Shown here: positions 25,881 to 33,888 of the stretch, in pieces
How positions within the stretch are numbered: position 1 is the first letter of the stretch
Layout of the letters: each line of letters opens with the position of its first letter
NCBI RefSeq assembly: GCF_001687605.2
Contig: NZ_CP016539.2
Span: forward strand, 3,068,501 to 3,132,500
Origin: Planococcus plakortidis
Lineage (GTDB): Bacteria; Bacillota; Bacilli; Bacillales_A; Planococcaceae
DNA: 64,000 nt
Reading direction: 5' to 3'
Made by a program: the position numbers and the translations under genes
Notes under the pieces: generated by a model
What the model saw: the letters and a program-made list of their open reading frames with translations, nothing else
Database searches by the model: none
What the model was told of the DNA's origin: nothing

Positions 25881-26112
25881 ACAGCTCTTTATCTTTCTGA
25901 TTGCTTAAACGGATATAATACGGAAACAGCACGATAAGCAACAGCCCGATCGTTCCGCTCACATACCCAAGCCCCATCAAAAATCCGCCATTATTAAACG
26001 ATACGTACTGCCTCGCATCACAAGATGGACAGTTCTTGCCGTCTTTTGATACGCCCAGTTTCCAGATATCTTTCACTTTCCACTCGGTTCCGCAATTTGC
26101 ACAATATGCCAT
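25870..26112 (-). CDS. Small zinc-ribbon membrane protein
   Basis: 80 residues. The N-terminal CANC and CPSC pairs (5-8 and about 28-31) form a zinc ribbon; a hydrophobic segment at about 43-66 and a short charged tail follow. This matches the CXXC-20-CXXC small-protein type found in Bacilli, of unknown function. AAGGAG upstream selects the ATG at 26112 over the upstream in-frame start at 26163. It is the first gene of the operon with the Nudix and S51 genes. Confidence 0.75.
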   Translation of the reverse strand: MAYCANCGTEWKVKDIWKLGVSKDGKNCPSCDARQYVSFNNGGFLMGLGYVSGTIGLLLIVLFPYYIRLSNQKDKELYGE

Positions 26113-26229
26113 TATTGACCACTCCTTACTGCTAATTACGCTTTTATTCGTATAAAGTTTCAAATGATCAAAGTAAGTTAACCGAGCACCTGCTCTTTAC
26201 AGATCCTGAGTCATTCCATTACACTCTAC

Positions 26230-26253
26230 CTATTCAACAAAACACTTGAATAG
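26230..26253. promoter_or_regulatory. Operator of the ArsR-rhodanese gene
   Basis: A perfect inverted repeat CTATTCAA (26230-26237) and TTGAATAG (26246-26253) lies just before the ribosome site AAGGAG. Its form is like ArsR-family operators, so autoregulation is likely. Confidence 0.6.
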
Positions 26254-26269
26254 ATAAGGAGTGACCTGA

Positions 26270-26944
26270 ATGGAAGCACGGGAATTCAAAGATTTCGCCT
26301 ACGGGCATTTCACGAAAATCAGCAAAGCCTTATCGAGCCCAAGGCGTTTCGAGCTGCTCGATTATTTGGCGCAAGGGCCGAAGACGGTCGAACGCCTGGC
26401 GAACGAGACGCATATGTCGGTGGCGAATACATCACAACATCTGCAAGCATTGCGTGAAGCGCGCCTGGTCGCTTCTTCGAAAGTGAAAAACCATCATTAT
26501 TACGAACTGGCAGACCCCGAAGTCGCCAAACTATTGCAATTGACGAAACGGCTCGCTGAACGGCAATTTTCCGATATGGGCGAAGTGCGGGCATCGGAAA
26601 CGACAGCGGGCGGCTCGGTCCCGGTCATTTCTACGGCCGAGGCATTGAAAGAAGTGGCGAGTGGGAGTGCCGTATTGATCGACGTACGGGCTGAAGACGA
26701 ATACGCCAGCCGCCATTTGCCGGATGCCTTATCGATTCCATTAGCGCAACTCGAAGAGAACCTGAAGCAATTGCCGGTTGGCAAGAAAATCATCGCCTAT
26801 TGCCGGGGCGCTTATTGCCTCTACGCAAGCGATGCCGTCCGCTTGCTCCGCGAACGCGGGATTGAAGCGTACCGCCTGGACGAAGGGCCGGCAGACTCGG
26901 CCATTTCCCGGGAAATCGACGGCTATGGGGAAGAGTCCTTATGA
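26270..26944 (+). CDS. ArsR-type regulator fused to a rhodanese domain
   Basis: 224 residues. The N-terminal winged helix (about 8-95, with MSVANTSQHLQALREARLV as the DNA-reading part) is joined to a rhodanese domain (about 118-215) with the active-site loop YCRGAYC. The first Cys is the sulfur-carrying position. Such fusions sense or move sulfur and reactive sulfur species. The ATG follows AAGGAG, and the palindrome 26230-26253 suggests autoregulation. The TGA overlaps the ATG of the downstream MFS gene (ATGA), so the two are translationally coupled. Persulfide or thiosulfate as the signal is inference. Confidence 0.85.
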   Translation: MEAREFKDFAYGHFTKISKALSSPRRFELLDYLAQGPKTVERLANETHMSVANTSQHLQALREARLVASSKVKNHHYYELADPEVAKLLQLTKRLAERQFSDMGEVRASETTAGGSVPVISTAEALKEVASGSAVLIDVRAEDEYASRHLPDALSIPLAQLEENLKQLPVGKKIIAYCRGAYCLYASDAVRLLRERGIEAYRLDEGPADSAISREIDGYGEESL

Positions 26945-28179
26945 AAAACATCCAATTCGGCATTAAAGAAAATATCGTCCAATTCCTCCTGCTCGTGCTG
27001 ACGAACTTTTTCGTCGGTTCGATGGTCGGGCTCGAGCGGACCATCCTGCCGATTATCGGCGAAGAAGAATTCGGGCTTGCGTCTGCAAGTGCGGCGCTAT
27101 CGTTCATTATCAGCTTCGGTTTCTCGAAAGCGATCGTCAATTATTTTGCCGGCGCCATCGCCGACCGGCTGGGCCGCAAGAAAGTGCTCATCGTCGGTTG
27201 GAGCGCAGGGCTATTTGTGCCGCTGCTCGTCATTTTCGCCGATGCTTAGTGGATGATCGTCGTCGCCAATATTTTCCTCGGCATTAACCAAGGCCTCGCC
27301 TGGTCGATGACAGTGAATATGAAAATCGACCTCGCAAAGCCGACAGAGCGTGGGCTTGCGGTCGGGCTCAATGAATTTGCAGGTTATACGGGCGTTGCCG
27401 TCATGGCCGCCTTGTCGGGCTACATTGCCGCGACCTTCTCGAACCGCCCCGAACCGTTTTATATCGGATTGGCAGTTGTCGTCATCGGCCTTATGCTGTC
27501 GTTTCTCGTCCGGGATACCGGCGAACACTTGAAGCGCCAGGCGAAGTCGTCGTCACAAGACGCCGCCCTTTCAGCAGGCGAAGTATTCAAGCGCACAGCG
27601 TTCAAAAACCCGGCGCTGTCGACCGCCACTTTCGCCGGGCTTTCCACGAATTTGAAAGATGGCATGGCGTGGGGCTTGTTTCCGCTATTTTTCGCCGGTG
27701 TCGGGCTGAGCGTCCCGGAAATCGGCTTACTCGTCGCCTTGTATCCGGCCGCGTGGGGCTTTTTCCAATTGTTTACCGGAGCATTGAGCGACCGCTGGGG
27801 ACGGAAGTGGCTGATCGCTGGCGGCATGTGGCTGCAAGCCGCTTCGCTATGGCTATTGCTGATGGCCGGCCAATACAGCTTATGGGTGGTGGCTTCCGTC
27901 CTTCTCGGCCTCGGTACTGCCATGGTGTATCCGACCTTGCAGGCAGCGATCAGCGACGTGGCCGCCCCTTCTTGGCGGGCATCTTCAATGGGTGTCTACC
28001 GGTCATTCCGCGACAGCGGCTATGCCTTCGGCGCATTATTCGCCGGCATCCTGACCGACGTCATCAATGTCGAATGGGCGATCGGCTTGGTTGCCCTTCT
28101 GCCGATGATGGCCGGGGTGATGGCTGCCTTGCGTATGAAGGAGACGCTTCTGGAGAAAGCACACCAGTTAAAGAAATGA
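26941..28179 (+). pseudogene. MFS transporter interrupted by one in-frame TAG
   Basis: A full-length MFS transporter of about 412 codons with 12 hydrophobic helices, including the loop motif ADRLGRKK after helix 2 and DRWGRKWL in the second half. An in-frame TAG at 27247-27249 splits it into 102 and 308 residues; reading frame and similarity continue across it (FADA-stop-WMIVVANIF). The simplest event is TGG to TAG, as Trp fits this place. It is either a recent nonsense mutation or a sequencing error. It is coupled to the ArsR-rhodanese gene and its substrate is unknown. Confidence 0.85.
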
Positions 28180-28203
28180 GTGGACTGAATCATCACAACG
28201 ACG

Positions 28204-28243
28204 AAAAAAGCCGCCAGGACATGGACATGTCCTGGCGGCTTTT
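28204..28243. terminator. Bidirectional terminator
   Basis: Perfect 14-bp stem GCCGCCAGGACATG with its complement and a two-base loop, flanked by AAAAAA and TTTT. It ends the MFS gene from the left and the Zur-controlled ribosomal operon from the right. Confidence 0.9.
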
Positions 28244-28260
28244 GCATATTTTGATGGCAT

Positions 28261-28614
28261 TCATTCACTAACGAACAAAAAAACTTGCTTGTCTTTCTGC
28301 CCTGCTTCACCAGTGAGACGGTCTGTATAGTCGATCCATTTAGCGCGTTCCCGGCGGGCTTCGATCTTATCGCCGAGCTCCGCTTCGATTTGCTGCATCA
28401 TGGCGGCAACTTCCTTGAACGAGCGGTTGAAGCGGTACGCCGCCTGCTCGAACGGTGAGTGAAGCACCAGCAAACGGCGAAATTCCTCTACGGTGTCCGC
28501 TTGTTCAGCCAGCGCATCTTCCAACTCTGTGATAAAACGGTACAATTGCCGCTGCTCCTCACCCAGTTTCGCCACTTCGCTTTTCAGCAAATAGGCAATC
28601 ATGCCATCGTTCAT
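28261..28614 (-). CDS. Unknown protein at the end of the Zur-controlled operon
   Basis: 117 residues, highly charged and mostly helical, with probable coiled-coil stretches (KSEVAKLGEEQRQLYRFITE and the region near residues 60-90). It has no cysteine, membrane segment or signal peptide. I do not recognise the family. The ATG at 28614 has a good AAAGGAGG site; upstream codons of the longer frame overlap rpsN. It starts 23 bases after the rpsN stop and shares the terminator, so it is probably made under zinc limitation. A role in ribosome or zinc economy would be a guess. Confidence 0.6.
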   Translation of the reverse strand: MNDGMIAYLLKSEVAKLGEEQRQLYRFITELEDALAEQADTVEEFRRLLVLHSPFEQAAYRFNRSFKEVAAMMQQIEAELGDKIEARRERAKWIDYTDRLTGEAGQKDKQVFLFVSE

Positions 28615-28636
28615 TGCCCACGCCTCCTTTATGGTC

Positions 28637-28906
28637 TCACCAACTTGATTTTTTGACGCCGGGGATCTGCCCTTTATGTGCAAGGTCACGGAATGCGATG
28701 CGGGACATGCCGAATTTGCGCATGAAACCGCGCGGGCGCCCGGTCACTTCGCAACGGTTCTTCAAACGGGTTGGCGACGAGTCTTTCGGCAGTTTCGCCA
28801 ATGCTTCATGATTGCCTTGCGCTTTCAGTTCTTTGCGGAGTTCCGCATAGCGCGCCACCATTTCACGTTGTTTTTTATCGCGTGCTACTTTCGATTTCTT
28901 GGCCAT
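28637..28906 (-). CDS. rpsN: Ribosomal protein S14, zinc-independent form
   Basis: 89 residues matching the long S14 form (start [13 protein letters not shown], end [11 protein letters not shown]). It lacks the paired CxxC zinc ribbon of the short form; only one Cys ([12 protein letters not shown]) is present. In Bacilli, zinc-free S14 paralogues are made when zinc is scarce to replace the zinc-binding S14. The position after rpmG and a zinc GTPase, under a Zur box, fits this exactly. Confidence 0.95.
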   Translation of the reverse strand: MAKKSKVARDKKQREMVARYAELRKELKAQGNHEALAKLPKDSSPTRLKNRCEVTGRPRGFMRKFGMSRIAFRDLAHKGQIPGVKKSSW

Positions 28907-28945
28907 CGATAGGCTCCTCTCTATTATGCAATAATTTTCGCTAGA

Positions 28946-29095
28946 TTACTTCGTTTCGCGGTGCAAAGTCACTTTTTTCAAGCGCGGGCAATATTTTTTC
29001 AGTTCGATGCGCTCTGGGTTATTGCGCTTGTTTTTGGTCGTCGAGTAATTGCGGTCGCCTGTCTCTGTGCAAGCCAGTGTAATGTTCACTCTCAT
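28946..29095 (-). CDS. rpmG: Ribosomal protein L33, zinc-independent form
   Basis: 49 residues, [13 protein letters not shown] at the start and [10 protein letters not shown] at the end. There are just two single cysteines and no CxxC pairs, the pattern of zinc-independent L33. A GGAGG site precedes the ATG at 29095. It lies between the zinc GTPase and rpsN on the same strand. It probably replaces zinc-binding L33 under zinc starvation. Confidence 0.93.
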   Translation of the reverse strand: MRVNITLACTETGDRNYSTTKNKRNNPERIELKKYCPRLKKVTLHRETK

Positions 29096-29110
29096 GTTAG
29101 TTCCTCCTTT

Positions 29111-30228
29111 TTAATGAGTCATGGCTGTTTGCGGCAGCGGATCATTGAACCCGCTCCAGTCTTCCGCCATTTCCTGTTGTGTCAGTAAGCAGCCATCCAA
29201 CGATTGGATGATGTCTTGTTGGTCCATCTTGATGCCGATCAACACCAACTCGGTCATTTTCACGCCGTATGCCTCGTCCCACACGCCTGCTGTCTCAAGG
29301 CTCGCAGACGGCCCGGCCTGGGACAATAAAGTCGCAAACGAATCGCGCGTAGCGATGCGCAAAAATCCTTTGGCACGGACGATTTCCACCGGCCAGTCCA
29401 TGATCCAGCCAAACAAACGCTTCGGATGGAACGGGGTTTCACTGCGGTAAACGAATGAAGCGATGCCGTATTCTTCTGTTTCCGGCACATGTTCTTCATT
29501 GAGCTCTTTGATCCAGCCCGCGCCTTGGCTCGCCTTGTCCAAATCAAAGCGTCCGGTATCGAGCACTTCACCGAGTGCCACTTGCGAACGCTCGGTGCGG
29601 AGAATATTCGCAGACGGATTCAAGGCCTGCAGAACGCCGTGCAACTCGTCCGCTTTGTCGTCCGTAAGCTGGTCGGTTTTGTTCAACAGGATCACATCCG
29701 CAAATTCGATCTGGTCGATGAGCAAATCGGAAATCTCTCGTTCATCGGCTTCCGTCGCCCCTTCTTTCCGGTCGAGCAAAGTTTCGCCGGAAGCGAAATC
29801 ACGCCAGAAGCCGTGGCCGTCAACGACCGTCACCATCGTATCGAGCCGGCACAGAGCGGACAGGTCCACGCCGAGCGCGTCGTCCATATAGCTGAAGGTC
29901 TGTGCGACCGGAACCGGCTCGCTGATGCCGGACGATTCGATGACGATATAATCGATATCCCCCTCGCTCACCAACTTCTCGACTTCTACGATCAAGTCTT
30001 CGCGCAACGTGCAGCAAATGCAGCCATTTTGCATTTCGACCAGTTTTCTTCCGTGCGGGAAAAGCCGCCGTTTTGAACGAGCGCGCTATCAATGTTCACC
30101 TCGCTCATGTCGTTGACGATCACTGCGACTTTCAAGCCTTCGCGATTCGTCAAGATATGATTCAATAGCGTCGTCTTGCCCGCGCCCAGGTATCCGCTCA
30201 ATACGGTGATGGGGATGCGCTTGTCCAT
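29111..30228 (-). pseudogene. COG0523/ZinG-type zinc GTPase with a frameshift
   Basis: The first part carries the Walker A motif [12 protein letters not shown]; the second carries the metal motif NGCICC, the GTPase motifs ESSGISEP and LLNKTD, and the CobW C-terminal domain. Together they make one protein of about 370 residues like B. subtilis ZagA/YciC, a Zur-regulated zinc-handling GTPase. The frame is lost near 30050: GAAGAAAACTGG should have one more A to read [15 protein letters not shown] one-base deletion in an A run may be real or a sequencing error. ATG 30228 follows AAAGGAG; the Zur box lies 32 bases upstream. Confidence 0.88.
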
Positions 30229-30259
30229 ATGATCTAACTCCTTTATTATTTCAGTCATC

Positions 30260-30280
30260 AAATCGTAACGATTACGTTTT
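30260..30280. promoter_or_regulatory. Zur box
   Basis: AAATCGTAACGATTACGTTTT matches the Bacillus Zur operator core AAATCGTAA-NN-ATTACGATTT with one mismatch. It lies just before the zinc GTPase gene and next to a TATAAA-like -10. Zinc-loaded Zur should repress the operon zinc GTPase-rpmG-rpsN-ORF. Confidence 0.88.
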
Positions 30281-30373
30281 ATATACTAAAGCGCTTTGCT
30301 CATTTGTGCAAGTATTTTTCGTGGAATTAAAAAAACCTGCCAAGCTGACAGGGTTTTCTCCATTCCAAGCACT

Positions 30374-31630
30374 TCATTTCTTATGCCCGCCGATCAGCTT
30401 CGTGCGGTCAATCGCCGTGCCCGCCTCCGTTCCGGAAACGCCCCGGTAGATCGCGGTCGGCCCGTGCTTGCGCTTGATCGCATCCATCGCCGCGCCAAGG
30501 CGCCGCCTTTGCCATTTATCCGCTTCGAACAAGCTCAGCTGCATCGAGGTCTCGTCCTCCAGATTGGTGATGGACAGCGAGATTTGCCGGACGGGCTGGC
30601 CGGTATAGAATTCGCGGAACAGTTCTTTGCATACGGCATAGATTTTCAAGGTGTCGTTGGTTGCCTCGTCGATGGAACGCGAGCGCGAAAAGCCTCCGCC
30701 AAATGATGTTTTGCTGTAGCTCATGCCAAGATGGATCGTGCGCCCCGCCATGCGCGCTTCCCGTGTGCGCATGGCGACGTCTTCGCACATCTCCAGCACA
30801 ATCGTCAGGATGTCTTCACGCGTTTCATAGTCGCGGTAGAGGATTTGGCCTTTCCCGAAGCTTTTCTGCCCTTCGATGAGCAGCGACCCAAGCTCCGAAT
30901 AGTCAATGCCGCGCGCGTGCTGGTGCAGCTGATGGCCCATGATGCCAAAGCGGTCTTCCAGCCGTTTGACGTCCGCCCGCGCCAAATCGCCGACTGTGAA
31001 GATTCCCATATTGTTAAGGTTGCGCTCCATCTTGCTGCCGATGCCCCACATTTTGCTGAGCGGGGAAACCGGCCATAGTTTTCTCGGCACGTCTTTCATT
31101 GTCCAATGCGCGAGCCCTTTTTTCTTGCCTTCAAGATCGAGTGCGAGCTTGGCCAGCAGCATATTCGGCCCGATGCCGACTGCGGACGGCAAGCCGAATT
31201 GGCGCATGATCGAATCCTGCATGTCGATGGCTGCTTTTTCCGGCGTGCCGTACAAATGGATGATGCCGGTCAAATCGATGAAACTCTCATCCACGCTGTA
31301 GACATGGATGTCTTCTTTCGGGACATACTGGGCGAACAGCTCCGTGATCGCCATCGAGATCTCCAAGTAAAACTGCATCCTCGGTTCAATAAGCAGGATA
31401 TCCGGATGGTCCGGAATTTCAAATAGCCGCGTGCCGGTTCTGACGCCAAAGCGTTTTTTCATTTCCGGAGAGGCCGCGAGCACGACGCTGCCTTTTCGCT
31501 CCTGGTTCCCGACGATGGCAATGCATGCTTCCATCGGGTCGAGGCCGCGCTCGACCGCTGAGCAGCTGGCGTAAAAGCTACGCATGTCGATACAGGCGAT
31601 ATAGCGGGGCTTTCCTGTTTGATTTCCCAT
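30374..31630 (-). CDS. uvrX: Y-family DNA polymerase UvrX (UV-damage repair protein)
   Basis: 418 residues. Y-family palm motifs are CIDMRSFYASCSAVERGLD (about 11-29) with the catalytic Asp, and YSVDESFIDLT with the Asp-Glu pair near 120. The little-finger domain ends with SLFEADKWQRRRLGAAMDA. It resembles B. subtilis UvrX/YqjW rather than DinB. It performs translesion synthesis. The long upstream frame to 32266 is an artefact; the ATG at 31630 follows GGGAGTGG, and a LexA box lies just upstream. Monocistronic. Confidence 0.92.
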   Translation of the reverse strand: MGNQTGKPRYIACIDMRSFYASCSAVERGLDPMEACIAIVGNQERKGSVVLAASPEMKKRFGVRTGTRLFEIPDHPDILLIEPRMQFYLEISMAITELFAQYVPKEDIHVYSVDESFIDLTGIIHLYGTPEKAAIDMQDSIMRQFGLPSAVGIGPNMLLAKLALDLEGKKKGLAHWTMKDVPRKLWPVSPLSKMWGIGSKMERNLNNMGIFTVGDLARADVKRLEDRFGIMGHQLHQHARGIDYSELGSLLIEGQKSFGKGQILYRDYETREDILTIVLEMCEDVAMRTREARMAGRTIHLGMSYSKTSFGGGFSRSRSIDEATNDTLKIYAVCKELFREFYTGQPVRQISLSITNLEDETSMQLSLFEADKWQRRRLGAAMDAIKRKHGPTAIYRGVSGTEAGTAIDRTKLIGGHKK

Positions 31631-31646
31631 GTCGCCACTCCCAAAT

Positions 31647-31660
31647 AGAACGTTTGTTCT
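31647..31660. promoter_or_regulatory. LexA (SOS) box
   Basis: AGAACGTTTGTTCT contains GAAC-N4-GTTC, the Gram-positive LexA/DinR operator core, 18 bases upstream of uvrX. It indicates SOS induction of the polymerase. Confidence 0.85.
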
Positions 31661-31729
31661 TATTTTAGCGGAAAAAATAGTAAGCGGCAAGAGGCAAAAG
31701 AAAGGAAATTCAAGAAAAGGCAGAATGTT

Positions 31730-31758
31730 TTGAACTATTTTGGGATAATCAGTAAACT
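31730..31758 (+). promoter_or_regulatory. Promoter of the SDR gene
   Basis: TTGAAC (31730-31735) and TAAACT (31753-31758) with a 17-base spacer, 45 bases before the SDR start codon. Confidence 0.5.
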
Positions 31759-31802
31759 GAGAGAGCACAGTTGGAAAGAACAATTCGAGGGGGAATGGCA
31801 TA

Positions 31803-32552
31803 ATGGCAAGATTGAAAGGAAAAGTGGCCGTCATTACCGGAGGCGCTGGCGTAATCGGCAAAGTGACGGCGGAGCGGTTTTTGAAGGAGGGGGCAAAAGT
31901 CGTACTTGTCGATATTTCTGAACAAGCGCTCCAAGAAACAAAACAAGAACTTGGCAGCGAGGTGGAAATTGTCCAAGCGGATGTCTCCAAAGAAGCGGAC
32001 GTCAAAAACTTTGTCGATAAAACGGTCGAAGCATTTGGCAAGATCGACGTGTTTTTCAACAATGCAGGGATCGAAGGGCGTGTCGCTCCACTCATCGAGC
32101 AGACAGTGGAAGATTTCGACCAAGTCATCGACATCAATGTGCGCGGCGTCTTTCTCGGAATGAAACATGTGCTGCCGGTCATGTACAAACAAGGCTCCGG
32201 GAGCGTCATTAATATGTCGTCGGTGTCGGGCCTTAGCGGTTCACCGAACGTCAGCCCATATATCACATCAAAGCACGCGGTCGTCGGTTTGACGAAAGCT
32301 GCAGCTTACGAAAGTGCACGCCATCAAGTCCGCGTCAATTCGGTCCACCCGTCGCCGGTCAATTCACGCATGATGCGCTCGCTCGAGGAAGGACTCGGTA
32401 CAACTGAAAAAACTTTGTCGAAAACGATTCCGCTCGGCCGCTACGCTGAATCCGAGGATATCTCCAATCTTGTGCTGTTTCTTGCTTCCGACGAAAGTTC
32501 GTTCATCTCAGGCACCCAGTACCGCGTGGATGGCGGCATGGCCGCATTATAG
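31803..32552 (+). CDS. Short-chain dehydrogenase/reductase
   Basis: 249 residues, classical SDR. The coenzyme motif is TGGAGVIG (12-19), with NNAG near 88, the catalytic Ser in INMSSVSG near 140, YxxxK in SPYITSKHA near 154, and the C-terminal RVDGGMAAL. Asp at the end of the second strand (VLVDIS) suggests NAD preference. The substrate is unknown; many close relatives are named glucose-dehydrogenase- or 3-oxoacyl-reductase-like. It appears monocistronic, divergent from uvrX. Confidence 0.88.
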   Translation: MARLKGKVAVITGGAGVIGKVTAERFLKEGAKVVLVDISEQALQETKQELGSEVEIVQADVSKEADVKNFVDKTVEAFGKIDVFFNNAGIEGRVAPLIEQTVEDFDQVIDINVRGVFLGMKHVLPVMYKQGSGSVINMSSVSGLSGSPNVSPYITSKHAVVGLTKAAAYESARHQVRVNSVHPSPVNSRMMRSLEEGLGTTEKTLSKTIPLGRYAESEDISNLVLFLASDESSFISGTQYRVDGGMAAL

Positions 32553-32592
32553 AAAAAGACGGACACCCAGCATTCGGGGATGTCCGTCTTTT
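32553..32592. terminator. Bidirectional terminator
   Basis: AAAAAGACGGACA pairs with TGTCCGTCTTTT around a CCC/GGG inner stem. It lies between the convergent SDR and FAA-hydrolase genes and touches both stop codons. Confidence 0.85.
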
Positions 32593-32594
32593 AC

Positions 32595-33485
32595 TTATTC
32601 ACGGCCCGGCAATTTCAAATCTACGACCGGGTTTTGCAAGGTTTTGAAGCCGTCGATGCGGCATTCGACCACATCGCCGTCGCGGATGACGACTGCCCCC
32701 GGCGTCCCGGTCGAGATGATGTCTCCGGGCAATAGCGTCATCACTTCCGAATGAAACGCTATGAGGTCCCGCGGCCGGAACGTCATATTCGAGACGCTGT
32801 TTTTCCGGTGGATTTCCCCGTTCTTGACGGTTGCCACCGTTAGTTCAAGTACCGCATCCACTTCGTCGGGCGTCACAAGTTCCGGCCCGAAACTGAAGAA
32901 GGTGTCGAAGCTTTTTGCGCGCGTCAAATAGCGCGGGTTTTTCTCAAGAATGTCTTCCGCGGTCATATCAATGATGGTCGTGAAGCCCGCCACTACATCA
33001 AACGCATCTTCTCTCGAAACGTTTTCACATTCCGTCCCGATAATGATGCCGAGCTCCGCTTCCGCCGTCACCCGGTTAGATTGCTTGGGCAGCTCGATCA
33101 CATCGCCCGGCCCAATGATTGCCGTATCGGGTTTCATGAAACTTGCCGGTTCGGTGTCGGGCGATACTTCCTTCAAATCTGCGGCATGTTCGGCATAGTT
33201 CAGCCCGATGCCCCAAATTTTCCGCGGATGCCGGTATAGAGGCGCGTAATCCGCTTCGGAAAACGGCATAAGCGATGCCTCGAGCGCCCCTTCAGGCATG
33301 CGCTCGAATTCCTCCCTCAGCCATCTTTTCAATAGCTGAAGTTCTCCTGTTTCGATCAGCGTAAACAAATCGGTCGGCCAGTTTTCCGCCGTATGTTCGT
33401 TGAGTTTGCGCAATGGCAAAAATCCGTCCTTCATGACCAGTGCCGCTTCTTCTGTGCCGTTCCACTGGATTGTCGCGAGGCGCAT
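32595..33485 (-). CDS. Fumarylacetoacetate hydrolase family protein
   Basis: 296 residues. The conserved C-terminal FAH domain (about 85-295) contains IWGIGLNYAEHA, the metal-binding EAELGIIIGTECENV, and GDIISTGTPGAV. Such enzymes cleave C-C bonds or isomerise/decarboxylate 2-oxo-acids (fumarylpyruvate, acylpyruvate, 2-hydroxyhepta-diene-dioate). No aromatic catabolic genes are adjacent, so an acylpyruvase or oxaloacetate-tautomerase role is just as possible. ATG 33485 follows GGGGGG. It stands alone. Confidence 0.87.
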   Translation of the reverse strand: MRLATIQWNGTEEAALVMKDGFLPLRKLNEHTAENWPTDLFTLIETGELQLLKRWLREEFERMPEGALEASLMPFSEADYAPLYRHPRKIWGIGLNYAEHAADLKEVSPDTEPASFMKPDTAIIGPGDVIELPKQSNRVTAEAELGIIIGTECENVSREDAFDVVAGFTTIIDMTAEDILEKNPRYLTRAKSFDTFFSFGPELVTPDEVDAVLELTVATVKNGEIHRKNSVSNMTFRPRDLIAFHSEVMTLLPGDIISTGTPGAVVIRDGDVVECRIDGFKTLQNPVVDLKLPGRE

Positions 33486-33553
33486 CACACATCCCCCCTT
33501 TCCTTTCTCTTATTTCGGTCTCTTTCGGCCGAAACCCTGCCGAAAGACAGAAA

Positions 33554-33584
33554 AACAGGCTTTCCTTCTAGAGGAAAGCCTGTT
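33554..33584. terminator. Terminator of the FusB/L7L12-like operon
   Basis: AACAGGCTTTCCT and AGGAAAGCCTGTT with a five-base loop. On the minus strand it follows the L7/L12-like gene and is trailed by TTTTTC. Confidence 0.85.
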
Positions 33585-33588
33585 GGTT

Positions 33589-33888
33589 TCAATCGTTCTC
33601 TTTTAATCCATCGATATATTGCTTCGCTTCGATGAGCGAATAGCCGAACGCGACACGCGCCGCTTTCACTGCGCGGACTTCCTGCCCTTCGGCAATCAAG
33701 CGCCGCAGCTCGTCATTGATCGCCGGTTCTTCTAAACTCACTTCCGCTTCCAATTGTTCAATGCGTTTTGACATATGTTTCATGCGCACCTCCAATGCCT
33801 GGATCCGCTGGCTCAGCAATAAATACACCGCCCCGACTGCCCCTATCGAGAGCCCGATTAACCATACCCAATCCATGCCCTCTGCCAT
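33589..33888 (-). CDS. Membrane-anchored protein with ribosomal L7/L12-like C-terminus
   Basis: 99 residues. An N-terminal membrane helix (about 7-24) is followed by a short coiled coil (RIQALEVRMKHMSKRIEQLE, about 28-47), then a C-terminal module LRRLIAEGQEVRAVKAARV...SLIEAKQYIDGL resembling the L7/L12 C-terminal domain, which binds elongation factors. Proteins of this design are known in Bacilli without a firm function. It begins right after the stop of the EF-G-binding FusB-like gene. This pairing makes a shared link to elongation factors an attractive inference. Confidence 0.65.
   Translation of the reverse strand: MAEGMDWVWLIGLSIGAVGAVYLLLSQRIQALEVRMKHMSKRIEQLEAEVSLEEPAINDELRRLIAEGQEVRAVKAARVAFGYSLIEAKQYIDGLKEND

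Noticed and set aside
27247..27249. TAG read as pyrrolysine in the MFS gene
   Set aside because: Pyrrolysine is not known in MFS transporters or in this type of organism; a point mutation or sequence error is far simpler.
31631..32266. Upstream extension of uvrX and antisense frames over the SDR gene
   Set aside because: The Y-family domain begins at 31630 with its own ribosome site and LexA box. The extension covers the opposite-strand SDR gene and promoter.
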